The notes below the pieces were generated by a model, which saw nothing but the letters and a program-made list of their open reading frames with translations, had not been told where the DNA came from and did not search any database. DNA of 64,000 nt, taken from NCBI RefSeq assembly GCF_035989285.1, contig NZ_CP108513.1:4154001-4218000 (forward strand). Direction: 5' to 3'. Position 1 is the first letter of the stretch. Each line of letters begins with the position of its first letter. This DNA is from Streptomyces sp. NBC_01235. Lineage in GTDB: Bacteria > Actinomycetota > Actinomycetes > Streptomycetales > Streptomycetaceae. Shown one piece after another: positions 28,041 to 36,042 of this stretch. Made by a program: the position numbers and the translations under genes.

Positions 28041-30146
28041 CTAGACGGCACCCGACGCGCTGTTCCGCTCCCGCAGGACGTCGATCAGCGCCCACAGTCT
28101 CGGCGAGGCCGCGAGCTGCTCCAGCGTCACCGGGCGGCCCTCCGCGTCCGCGATCGGCAGGCGCCAGTTCGGATACTGGTCCCAGGTGCCGGGGAGGTTC
28201 TGCGGGCGGCGGTCGCCGACGCCGTCCGGGAGCCAGACGCCGATCATGCGGGCGGGGGTGCGCAGCAGGAAGCGGTGGACGGCCTGGACCTCGGCCTCCT
28301 GAGAGGAGCGGTCGCTGCCACCGCCGGTGCCGGCCAGCAGTCCGAGGCGGGTGAGCAGGGCCAGCCACTCCGCCGTGTCGTTGGCCGCCTCCGCGCGCTC
28401 CTCCTCCACGGGCCGGGTCAACAGGCCCAGCCGGTCACGGAGTTCGACGTGTTCGCCGGTGAGGCGGGCGGCGGTGGACGGCAGGTCGTGGGTGGTGGCG
28501 GTGGCCAGGCAGTCTGCGCGCCAGCGGTCGGGGGGCAGGGGGCGTCCGTCGCCGTCCCAGTCCCGCTCGAACCACAGGACGGACGTGCCGAGCACCCCGC
28601 GTTCGCGCAGCGCCTCCCGCACACCCGGCTCGACGGTGCCGAGGTCCTCGCCGATCACCAGCGAACCGGCCCTCGACGCCTCCAGCACCAGGACGGCGAG
28701 CATGGCCTCGGCGTCGTAACGGACGTATGTGCCCTCCGTGGGCAGCTCGCCCTGCGGGACCCACCAGAGGCGGAACAGGCCCATGACGTGGTCGATGCGC
28801 AGGGCGCCGGCGTAGCGGAAGAGGGCCCTCAGCAGCCGCCGGTAGGGGGCGTAGCCGGAGGCGGCCAGCCGGTCCGGGCGCCAGGGCGGCAGGCCCCAGT
28901 CCTGGCCTCGGGCGTTGAAGGCGTCCGGCGGGGCGCCGACCGACATCCCGGCGGCGAAGTACTCCTGCTGCGCCCACGCGTCGGCGCCCTCGGGGTGCAC
29001 GCCGACCGCCAGGTCGTGGACGATCCCCACGGGCATGCCCGCCTCGCGCGCGGCGCGCTGGGCGGCGGTGAGCTGGGTGTCGGTGAGCCAGGCGAGGCGG
29101 GAGTGGAAGTCGACGCGGTCCGTCAACTCCCCGCGGGCGCGGGTGGTTTCGGCGGAGCGTGGGTCGCGCAGCGCGGACGGCCACCGCTGCCACTGCGATC
29201 CGTGCACCTCGGCGAGCGCGCACCAGGTGGCGTGGTCCTCCAGGGCCTGGCCCTGCTCGGCGAGGAAGTCGCAGTAGGCGGCGCGCCGGCCGGGCCCGAG
29301 CGGAACGCGGGCGACCAGTTCCAGTGCCTCCCGCTTGAGCTCCCACACGGCGTCCCGGTCGATCAGCTCCCCCTTCTCCAGGACCGCTTCACGCAGCCGT
29401 CCCGCGCGCTCCGACAGGGAGCGCAGACGGCCGTCCCGGCCCTGGACGACGTAGGCGTACTCGGGAACGTCCTCGACGCGCAGGTGCACGGGGTCGGGGA
29501 AGCGGCGCGAGGAGGGCCGGTACGGGGAAGGGTCGGTCGGGGCGCCGGGCACGGCCGCGTGCAACGGGTTGACCTGCACGAACCCGGCGCCGAGCGCCCG
29601 TCCGGCCCAGGCGGTCAGCTCGCCGAGGTCACCGAGGTCGCCCATGCCCCAGGAGCGACCGGAGAGGAGGGAGTACAGCTGGACGAGGAGTCCGTAGGAG
29701 TGTCCCGTGGGCGTGGGCAGGCGGGGCGGGGCGACGACGAGGTGGCTGCGACCGGTCCGCCCGTCGGGGGCGGTAGCCGTCAACTGGTGCACCCCGAGCG
29801 GAAGTTGCTCGACGTCGGCGGGATCGACGGGATCGCGGACGTCCCCCTGCTCGGTCTCGACGCACAGCCGGCTGCCCTCGGGGAGGGCGGCGAGCGCCTC
29901 GGCCCGGCTGCCGCTCCAGCACACCACCGTCGGCGGCAACAGCCGCTCGCGCAGTTCGCGTTCCCGTGCGGCGAGCGCGGCGCGGACGGCCTGCGGGGTG
30001 CCCGCGTCGACGCCGAGCGCGGCCAGGGCGCGGGTGACGGCGGCGGCCGAGGCCGTGACCGTACGGTCCGGGGAGGGCTGGTAGGAGGTGCCGACGCCGT
30101 GCAGCGCGGCGAGCCGGGCGAGCTCCTCTCCGGGTGGCACGCTCAT
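28041..30146 (-). CDS. malQ: 4-alpha-glucanotransferase (amylomaltase)
   Basis: A 701-residue GH77 enzyme that transfers maltosyl and longer glucan chains, for maltodextrin and glycogen metabolism. Start ATG 30146 has GAGG at a good distance and lies 3 bp after the stop of a small upstream gene. Landmarks: WGMGDLGDLGEL, VNPLHA, PSSRRFPDP, the catalytic Asp in GIVHDLAVGV, IDHVMGLFRLWWVP, the acid/base region IGEDLGTVEPGV and TTHDLPS. The long N-terminal domain is the form usual in actinobacteria. It converges on the small membrane protein at 28004. Confidence 0.95.
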   Translation of the reverse strand: MSVPPGEELARLAALHGVGTSYQPSPDRTVTASAAAVTRALAALGVDAGTPQAVRAALAARERELRERLLPPTVVCWSGSRAEALAALPEGSRLCVETEQGDVRDPVDPADVEQLPLGVHQLTATAPDGRTGRSHLVVAPPRLPTPTGHSYGLLVQLYSLLSGRSWGMGDLGDLGELTAWAGRALGAGFVQVNPLHAAVPGAPTDPSPYRPSSRRFPDPVHLRVEDVPEYAYVVQGRDGRLRSLSERAGRLREAVLEKGELIDRDAVWELKREALELVARVPLGPGRRAAYCDFLAEQGQALEDHATWCALAEVHGSQWQRWPSALRDPRSAETTRARGELTDRVDFHSRLAWLTDTQLTAAQRAAREAGMPVGIVHDLAVGVHPEGADAWAQQEYFAAGMSVGAPPDAFNARGQDWGLPPWRPDRLAASGYAPYRRLLRALFRYAGALRIDHVMGLFRLWWVPQGELPTEGTYVRYDAEAMLAVLVLEASRAGSLVIGEDLGTVEPGVREALRERGVLGTSVLWFERDWDGDGRPLPPDRWRADCLATATTHDLPSTAARLTGEHVELRDRLGLLTRPVEEERAEAANDTAEWLALLTRLGLLAGTGGGSDRSSQEAEVQAVHRFLLRTPARMIGVWLPDGVGDRRPQNLPGTWDQYPNWRLPIADAEGRPVTLEQLAASPRLWALIDVLRERNSASGAV

Positions 30147-30148
30147 CT

Positions 30149-30355
30149 CTACGGCCTCGTGGAGCCGGAGTCCGCGGCGGCGAGCGGCGGCTCGCTGGTC
30201 AGGGGCTCGGCGTCGGGCAGCGGGGGTTCGCTGGTCAGGGGGGCCTCGGCGCAGGTTCCTTCGGCGCTGAACGCGCACAGGTGGGGATCTTCGAGCTCGA
30301 CGGGGGCATGGGCGGAGGGGTCCGCCAGGCGTTTGGAGTGGGCCGGTGCGATCAC
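30149..30355 (-). CDS. 68-residue protein directly upstream of malQ
   Basis: GTG 30355 has a perfect AAGGAGG with a 5-base spacer, and the stop lies 2 bp before malQ, so this is a real translated gene in the malQ operon. The sequence begins MIAPAHSKRLADP, has two Cys (LCAFSAEGTC) and ends in a duplicated LTSEPPL. No membrane segment or signal. It may set malQ translation by coupling, or be a partner of the enzyme. No family recognised. Confidence 0.75.
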   Translation of the reverse strand: MIAPAHSKRLADPSAHAPVELEDPHLCAFSAEGTCAEAPLTSEPPLPDAEPLTSEPPLAAADSGSTRP

Positions 30356-30474
30356 GGGGGCCTCCTTGTGGGTTACGGCGTCGGTTACCGCAGGCCTACC
30401 CAGCGAACGCGACGACAGACGTCCGGCAGACGTCTTCACCGCATTACACGCTGCCACATCCTCGCGGGACCCGC

Positions 30475-31254
30475 TCAGAGCCGGCAGACCAGCAGCCCGG
30501 CCAGGCTGTGCACCCGGAAGACGCCGTTGTCGTCGATGTCACACCGTACGAGCCGTTCGGCACGCCGAACGGTCTCGGCGAAGGAAGCGCCCGCCTGCCC
30601 GGCCCACGCCTCGTGCGACGCCAGGTGGGCCACCACCGGCGCCGGGTCGGTCACCTCGACGACACCGGGCAGCTCACGCACCCGGACGTCGCCGAACGTC
30701 GCGCCCAGCAGCTCCGGCGCCGCCTCCAGCGGGAACCGGGCGGTCGGGGACAGCTTGGCGTGGCCGTCACCGGCCGCCCGTCGCCACAGCTGGTCCAGCT
30801 CCCGCTTGTCGGTGCCGCTGTTGGTCGAGACCACCAGGACGCCGCCGGGCTTCAGCACCCGGGCCAGTTCCCGGATCGCCGCCGGGATGTCGGGTACGTG
30901 GTAGAGCATGTGCAGCGCCAGGACGGCGTCCGCGGCGTCGTCGGCGAAGGGCAACGCCTGCGCGTCGGCCACGACGACCGGTCCGGGAAGGCCCGCGAGG
31001 ATCCCGGCCGAGAGATCGGCGCCGACGACCTCCAGGTCGGGCCGGTCCTTCCGCAGGCGCCGCACGTACTGCCCGTAGGCACAGCCGACGTCGAGCACCC
31101 GCCCGGTGACGTCCGCGAGCTCGGCGGCCACCAGGCCCGGCAGGTCGTACCGCGGCCGCTGCCACTGGTAGAGCGACTGCCGGGCGGTCAGGTGCCGGGC
31201 GTCCCCGTAGGCACGGGTGACCAACAACTCCGGGTCCGTCACGCCCTCAGACAC
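30475..31254 (-). CDS. SAM-dependent class I methyltransferase
   Basis: A 259-residue protein with the SAM-binding motif I RVLDVGCAYGQYVRRL, acidic motif II VVGADLS, motif III ADAQALPFADDAADAVLALH and the post-motif LKPGGVLVVSTN. The layout is that of ubiE/COQ5-like small-molecule methyltransferases. GTG 31254 has GGACGGAG upstream. The start overlaps the end of the broken DUF397 gene. The substrate is unknown. Confidence 0.9.
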   Translation of the reverse strand: MSEGVTDPELLVTRAYGDARHLTARQSLYQWQRPRYDLPGLVAAELADVTGRVLDVGCAYGQYVRRLRKDRPDLEVVGADLSAGILAGLPGPVVVADAQALPFADDAADAVLALHMLYHVPDIPAAIRELARVLKPGGVLVVSTNSGTDKRELDQLWRRAAGDGHAKLSPTARFPLEAAPELLGATFGDVRVRELPGVVEVTDPAPVVAHLASHEAWAGQAGASFAETVRRAERLVRCDIDDNGVFRVHSLAGLLVCRL

Positions 31255-31414
31255 GCGGTGAACTCCGTCCAGTCGGTCGGGTGAGGCGGGGTGTGGGGCC
31301 GTCGGGCGTTCTGAAATCGCGTACGGCGACGGTGGTGGGGTTGTTGCGGGCGACTTCGGCGCACTCGCCGGAGACGTCGCTGTAGCCGGACTCCTCGAAC
31401 AGGAGATCGGGCAC
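31239..31414 (-). pseudogene. Frameshifted DUF397 gene
   Basis: From GTG 31414 (with GAGGAAAA upstream) the frame reads VPDLLFEESGYSDVSGECAE and VAVRDFRTPDGP, the DUF397 pattern. It then leaves the family. The proper ending, DWTEFTACLRA, lies in the neighbouring frame and stops at 31239. A 1-bp change near 31285 separates the halves. DUF397 proteins normally pair with XRE/DUF5753 regulators. Confidence 0.7.
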
Positions 31415-31532
31415 GGTCAGTTTTCCTCGCGCATGCTGCCGGTTTGATCCCGACCCGGTGCTCGATCTCATCGGGGTCCTTCCAGACTGCCTTCAGCAAC
31501 AGCCAGAGCTCGCCTGTATTCGGAGGTCTGGA
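31415..31532 (-). pseudogene. Fragment of an XRE/DUF5753 regulator
   Basis: Just upstream of the DUF397 remnant one frame reads LLLKAVWKDPDEIEHRVGIK. This resembles the middle of DUF5753, the ligand domain of XRE regulators that precede DUF397 genes. The helix-turn-helix part and the rest of the domain are missing. The identification rests mainly on context. Confidence 0.35.
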
Positions 31533-31600
31533 CACAGTCCCGCACCCCTACGGTCGGTGGCCGGCCGCCCACACAGCGCAGCCGTTCGGAGTGCACCAGC

Positions 31601-31900
31601 ATGCCCGACGCCCTCCTCGAAGAAGACCTGGTCGACTACCCCCTGCCCCGCAACATCACCCTCGCCCGTCGCCGTGCCGCCCGACCGGCCGGCCCTCGAC
31701 CGGGGTTCCACTCCCGCGCCGGGGACGTCGGCGTCGTCACGTCGGAGCCGGTCACCAACGCCCCTGCAGGACAGGCCCCGGGAGGCGGCCCGCGCCGAGA
31801 CCGAACGGCTCGCCAACGAGATCGCCGTACCGTTCCCGCGCCCCAGTCGTCCCGAAGGGCCCCGTGGCCGTGCCGTCCTGCGCGTGGCGCCACGGGGCAT
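31601..31900 (+). pseudogene. Remnant of an ATP-binding (HATPase) regulator
   Basis: Divergent from the previous fragments. YPLPRNITLARRRAARPA and VVTSEPVTNAP resemble the first strand and the SELVTNA helix of RsbW-like ATPases, which are commonly divergent from XRE-DUF397 pairs in Streptomyces. Downstream the sequence changes frame and has no ATP lid. Together with its neighbours it looks like a collapsed copy of that three-gene set. Confidence 0.35.
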
Positions 31901-31917
31901 GCAAAAGCCCGGATCGT

Positions 31918-32454
31918 CTAGGCGGAGATGCCGTCGATCCGGGCCAGGGCGTCGTCCGCGCCGTACGGCTGCAAGTACGGCAGCCAGCGCGGATCCCTAT
32001 GGCCCGTGCCGATGATGCGCCAGGCGAGGCCGGAGGGAGGGGCGGGTTTGTGGCGCAGCCGCCAGCCGATCTCGACGAGGTGCCGGTCGGCCTTGACGTG
32101 GTTGCAGCGACGGCAGGACGCCACGACGTTGTCCCACACGTGTTTGCCCCCGCGGCTGCGCGGGACGACGTGGTCGACGCTGGTTGCGACGCCACCGCAG
32201 TACATGCACCGGCCCCCGTCCCGGGCGAACAGCGCCCGACGGGTGAGAGGAACGGGCCCCCGATAGGGAACCCGGACGAATCGCTTGAGCCGGACCACGC
32301 TGGGTGCGGGGACTGTGACGGTTGCGCTGTGCATGAAGGCGCCGGATTCCTCCAGGGAGACTGCCTTGTTCTCCAGGACGAGGACGAGCGCGCGGCGGAG
32401 CGGTACGACGCCGAGCGGCTCGTACGACGCGTTGAGGACCAGGACATGCGGCAC
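31918..32454 (-). CDS. HNH endonuclease
   Basis: GTG 32454 has AAGGAGG with a 6-base spacer. The 178-residue protein begins PHVLVLNASYEPLGVVPLRR, typical of this widespread actinobacterial family. The HNH domain lies in RDGGRCMYCGGVATSVDHVV, then DNVVASCRRCNHVKADR, with two CxxC zinc pairs and the DH catalytic pair. The target is unknown; it is a stand-alone chromosomal gene, not part of a mobile element. The 324 bp upstream (32455-32778) hold only promoters and a short GGTGG/CCACC stem at 32527-32541. Confidence 0.92.
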   Translation of the reverse strand: MPHVLVLNASYEPLGVVPLRRALVLVLENKAVSLEESGAFMHSATVTVPAPSVVRLKRFVRVPYRGPVPLTRRALFARDGGRCMYCGGVATSVDHVVPRSRGGKHVWDNVVASCRRCNHVKADRHLVEIGWRLRHKPAPPSGLAWRIIGTGHRDPRWLPYLQPYGADDALARIDGISA

Positions 32455-32778
32455 GGATGCCTCCTTGGGCGTCGGCGGCGCGTGGCTCGCGCCGGGACGA
32501 ACTGCAGTCAGTCTCTCCTCTTGCCTGGTGGACGCGCCACCATGTCCCGGTAACGGGCTGGGAGTGTTTTCGACCACACCCTGTTTTCTCCCCCGGATCA
32601 TGGCCGGTTCAAGCGCAGGTGAGGACCGTCTCTCCTTCACCTATCTCGCCGAACCACTCACAATGCCCCGTTAGTGTGGTGGTTCTGCCTTTCCGATGAC
32701 CTTTCCGTGACCTTGCAGTGCGTGTCGCCCCTGACCGCCGCACCGGATGGAGCAGTGCAGCACCTGGAGGTACCTGCC

Positions 32779-33885
32779 GTGTCTTTGCCCGCCGTCCTAC
32801 TGGCCGCCGACGCGTCGCCGTCGCCGACTCCCTCGGAGTCGCCGACCGCGGTGACGGTCCCGTCCCTCCAGGACGCCCAGGAGAGCGCGACGAACGCGGC
32901 CAGCTGGGTCGAGCAGAACTGGTCGACGTGGCTGGCGATCGGGCTCAGGGTCCTGCTGATCCTGGTGATCGCGGTGGTGCTGAGAGTGGTGGTGCAGCGG
33001 GCGATCACCAAGCTGATCGACCGGATGAACCGCACCGTCGCATCCGTCGACGGCACGGCGCTGGGCGGGCTACTGGTCAACAACGAGCGGCGCCGTCAGC
33101 GCTCGCAGGCGATCGGCTCGGTGCTGCGTTCGGTGGCGAGTTTCCTGATCCTGGGCACGGCCGCGCTGATGGTGCTGGCCACCTTCGAGATCAACCTGGC
33201 CCCGCTGCTGGCCTCGGCCGGTGTCGCGGGCGTGGCGATCGGTTTCGGCGCCCGCAACCTGGTCACGGACTTCCTCTCCGGTGTCTTCATGATCCTGGAG
33301 GACCAGTACGGCGTCGGCGACCAGATCGACGCGGGCGTGGCCACCGGCGAGGTCATAGAGGTCGGCCTGCGGGTGACCAAGCTGCGCGGCGCCAACGGTG
33401 AGATCTGGTACGTCCGCAACGGCGAGGTCAAGCGGATCGGCAACCTCTCGCAGGGCTGGGCGACGGCCGGCGTCGACGTGACCGTCAAGGCGTCCGAGGA
33501 CCTCGACCTGGTCAAGGCCACGCTGGACGAGGTCGCCGAGAAGATGAGCAAGGAAGAGCCCTGGAACGAGCTCCTGTGGAGCCCGATCGAGGTCCTCGGC
33601 CTGGACAGCGTCCTGCTGGACTCGATGGTCGTCCGCGTCTCCGCGAAGACGATGCCCGGCAAGTCCCTCTCGGTCGAACGCGAGCTGCGCTGGCGCGTCA
33701 AACGCGCCTTCGACGCGGCCGACATCCGCATCGTGGGCGGCGCGACCGCCCCCGCCATGGAGGACCCGGCCGACCCGGCGGCCGCGGTCGCGGCGCCGTC
33801 CGTGTTCTCCAACGCGGACTCGCCGCAGCACGCGGCGGCGACACCGATCACTCCGCAGCGGGCGACGACGCCTCCGGCGAAGTAG
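32779..33885 (+). CDS. Small-conductance mechanosensitive channel (MscS family)
   Basis: GTG 32779 has GGAGG 8 bases upstream. Of 368 residues, an outer N-terminal part is followed by three transmembrane helices (LAIGLRVLLILVIAVVLRVV, SVASFLILGTAALMVLATFE, and the pore helix LLASAGVAGVAIGFGARNLV), then the cytoplasmic beta and vestibule domains (VFMILEDQYGVGDQI, EIWYVRNGEVKRIGNLSQ). The pore helix has the MscS Gly/Ala packing. The channel opens on membrane tension to release solutes in hypo-osmotic shock. A Pro/Ala-rich tail ends the protein. Confidence 0.94.
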   Translation: MSLPAVLLAADASPSPTPSESPTAVTVPSLQDAQESATNAASWVEQNWSTWLAIGLRVLLILVIAVVLRVVVQRAITKLIDRMNRTVASVDGTALGGLLVNNERRRQRSQAIGSVLRSVASFLILGTAALMVLATFEINLAPLLASAGVAGVAIGFGARNLVTDFLSGVFMILEDQYGVGDQIDAGVATGEVIEVGLRVTKLRGANGEIWYVRNGEVKRIGNLSQGWATAGVDVTVKASEDLDLVKATLDEVAEKMSKEEPWNELLWSPIEVLGLDSVLLDSMVVRVSAKTMPGKSLSVERELRWRVKRAFDAADIRIVGGATAPAMEDPADPAAAVAAPSVFSNADSPQHAAATPITPQRATTPPAK

Positions 33886-33989
33886 GCAAGCCGAGTAACC
33901 GGCCGAGTAACGCGTACGGCCGGTACGCGGAAGGCGGCATCCGGGCAGGCTCCGGGTGCCGCCTTCCGGCGTTTCCGGGGCCCGGTGTG

Positions 33990-34592
33990 TCACATCACGC
34001 CCCGACCGTCCGCACCACCTGGCAGGCGGCGATGAAGGCGCTCCCCCTGCGCAGTCCGGCCGCCCCCCCTGTGTCCGTCCCCGGCACGGACCTCCACCCG
34101 GGTCTCCCCGGACGCCTCGTCGCGGGACAGCATCCCCGGCACCCTGCCCTTGCCGCGGAGCGGCCGCCAGAGGAACGCGATATCGCCGTCCGGCGCCTCG
34201 ACGACGTCCGACGCCCGCTCGGCCGCCCGCAGCGCGTCCCGGATCCGGGACAGGTCGCCCGGGACGGTCACCACCTGCGTCTCCTCCAGAGCCTTCAGCG
34301 TGACCGGGAGGCCCGTGCCGCGCGCCCTGCGGGCCAGGGCGAGACACGCCACGACGGCCCACACCAGGCAGATGACCGCCCAGGCCGACGGGATACCGAG
34401 GCAGCTGCGCACGTTGTCCCACCCGAGGCCCTCGTCCCACAGCTGCATCAGCAGCTGGATCAGCATCAGGGGCAGGCAATTCGCCAGCGCAGTCCGCCAG
34501 CAGGCGAGCACGAGTCTTCGATCCACGGACGTATCCAAGACCAGCAGCCTGTGACGGCCTGCACCGCCCCCTGCCCCTCCCTTCCCCTCCAC
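33990..34592 (-). CDS. Membrane protein with a probable C-terminal frameshift
   Basis: From GTG 34592 the frame gives 200 residues: two hydrophobic segments (LANCLPLMLIQLLMQLW, AWAVICLVWAVVACLALA), then a cytoplasmic part (LKALEETQVVTVPGDLSRIR, DIAFLWRPLRGKGRVPG) that looks like a PH-like or ligand domain. After a run of seven C (34063-34069) the sequence becomes Arg/Gly-rich noise, while the neighbouring frame continues sensibly as GLRRGSAFIAACQVVRTVGA and stops at 33995. So either the gene has lost a base in frame or the base count in the run is wrong. No family recognised. Confidence 0.55.
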   Translation of the reverse strand: MEGKGGAGGGAGRHRLLVLDTSVDRRLVLACWRTALANCLPLMLIQLLMQLWDEGLGWDNVRSCLGIPSAWAVICLVWAVVACLALARRARGTGLPVTLKALEETQVVTVPGDLSRIRDALRAAERASDVVEAPDGDIAFLWRPLRGKGRVPGMLSRDEASGETRVEVRAGDGHRGGGRTAQGERLHRRLPGGADGRGVM

Positions 34593-34610
34593 CTCCCTCC
34601 ACCTTGCCCC

Positions 34611-34639
34611 TTGACGTCCCCTTCGTGACGGGCTTACGT
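34611..34639 (+). promoter_or_regulatory. Candidate csnR promoter
   Basis: TTGACG and TTACGT with a 17-bp spacer; the -35 is near consensus and the -10 is weak. Predicted initiation, around 34646, is just upstream of the operator palindrome. Confidence 0.45.
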
Positions 34640-34653
34640 TCCCTTCCAGCCGA

Positions 34654-34668
34654 TAGGAAACTTTCCTA
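34654..34668. promoter_or_regulatory. CsnR operator palindrome
   Basis: TAGGAAACTTTCCTA is a perfect palindrome with one central base. From memory it is close to the GGAAA-N-TTTCC operator described for the chitosanase repressor CsnR in Streptomyces. It sits between promoter and csnR, so bound repressor would block transcription of csnR and of the operon behind it. Confidence 0.8.
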
Positions 34669-34741
34669 ACAGTGGCCGGAAGTGGACTTGTGTCCCGTGC
34701 CGCTGAAAAGCTGAGCAGTTCAGAAAGGCAGGTGTCGAACC

Positions 34742-35953
34742 ATGGCAGGAACCGCCGGTACGCCGGGCACCCCTCGCGTCCTGCGCGCCATGAACGACCG
34801 CGCCGCCCTCGACCTCCTGCTGGCGCACGGCCCCCTGTCCCGCACCCGCATCGGCAAGCTCACCGGCCTGTCCAAGCCCACCGCCTCACAGCTCCTGGCC
34901 CGCCTGGAGGCGGCCGGGCTGGTCCTGGCCACCGGCACCACCGAGGGGCGCCCCGGCCCCAACGCCCAGCTGTACGAGGTCAATCCGGCCGCCGCGTACG
35001 CCGCCGGGCTCGATGTCACCCCCGAACGCGTCCTCGCCGCCGTCGCCGACGTCACCGGCCGGACCGTGGGCACGTACGAGGTGCCCACGCCCGGCAGGAA
35101 GACCGCCGGGGCCGTCGTACGGCAGGTCACCGATGCCCTCGACGGCGCGGTGAAGGCCGCGAGCCTCACCCGGGACGACGTGCGGCGGCTCGTCGTCGCC
35201 ACCCCCGGCGCCTTCGACCCCACCACCGGTCGCCTGCGCTACGCCTCCCACCTGCCCGGCTGGCACTCCCCGACGCTGCTCGACGACCTCGCCGCAGCCC
35301 TGCCGATGCCGGTGGAGTACGAGAACGACGTCAACCTCGCCGCCGTCGCCGAACAACGGCTCGGCGCGGCCCGCGGCCACGAGGACTTCGTCCTCCTGTG
35401 GAACGAGGGCGGTCTCGGCGCCGCCCTCGTCCTCGGCGGCCGACTGCACCGCGGCTGGACCGGCGGCGCGGGAGAGGTGGGTTTCCTGCCCGTCCCGGGC
35501 GCACCCCTGGTCCGGCAGGTCGCCAAAGCCAACAGTGGCGGCTTCCAGGAACTGGCGGGCTCACAGGCCATCCCCCAGCTGGCCCGGGAGCTCGGCATGA
35601 CCGGCATCCCGTCCGGACCGTACGCCGAGGTCGCCGCCGCGCTCGTCCAGCGGGCCGCGGCCGAGGACACGGTCCTGAACCGGCTGCTGCTCCAGACGTA
35701 CGCGACCCGGCTCGCGACCGGTCTCGCCTCGCTCGTCTCCGTGCTCGACCCCGAACTCGTCGTCCTCAGCGGCGCCAGCCTGACGGCCGGCGGCGAGGTG
35801 CTGCGCGCCCTCGTCCAGGCCGAACTGGAGGAACTGGCCGCCTCCCGACCGAAGCTGGTCGTGGGCGACGTCACCGAACGGCCCGTGCTGCGCGGCGCGC
35901 TGGAGAGCGCGCTGGCGGCCACCCGCGACGAGGTCTTCGACACCTCGCGCTAG
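34742..35953 (+). CDS. csnR: ROK-family repressor of chitosan utilisation
   Basis: A 403-residue protein. The N-terminal winged helix is in LLLAHGPLSRTRIGKLTGLS, then KPTASQLLARLEAAGLV. The ROK domain follows (VVATPGAFDPTTGRLRYASH, ENDVNLAAVAEQRLGAA, WTGGAGEVGF). The usual zinc-binding Cys cluster of ROK kinases is absent, as in many ROK regulators. It heads the operon of an oligosaccharide ABC transporter, a GH4 glycosidase and a sugar kinase, the order I remember for csnR-csnEFGHK of S. coelicolor/S. lividans. It probably releases its operators on binding an oligosaccharide of glucosamine. Confidence 0.88.
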   Translation: MAGTAGTPGTPRVLRAMNDRAALDLLLAHGPLSRTRIGKLTGLSKPTASQLLARLEAAGLVLATGTTEGRPGPNAQLYEVNPAAAYAAGLDVTPERVLAAVADVTGRTVGTYEVPTPGRKTAGAVVRQVTDALDGAVKAASLTRDDVRRLVVATPGAFDPTTGRLRYASHLPGWHSPTLLDDLAAALPMPVEYENDVNLAAVAEQRLGAARGHEDFVLLWNEGGLGAALVLGGRLHRGWTGGAGEVGFLPVPGAPLVRQVAKANSGGFQELAGSQAIPQLARELGMTGIPSGPYAEVAAALVQRAAAEDTVLNRLLLQTYATRLATGLASLVSVLDPELVVLSGASLTAGGEVLRALVQAELEELAASRPKLVVGDVTERPVLRGALESALAATRDEVFDTSR

Positions 35954-36042
35954 CAGCACCCCCGCAACTCCCCTTCACCACACTCTGTCCCTCACCTCAC
36001 CTCACCCTGCCCTGTCCTGCCCTGTCCCTGGAAGGCTCCGCC

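Noticed and set aside
34742..35953. The ROK protein considered as a glucokinase
   Set aside because: It has an N-terminal winged helix, lacks the ROK zinc-cysteine cluster, and is preceded by an operator palindrome, so it is a regulator.
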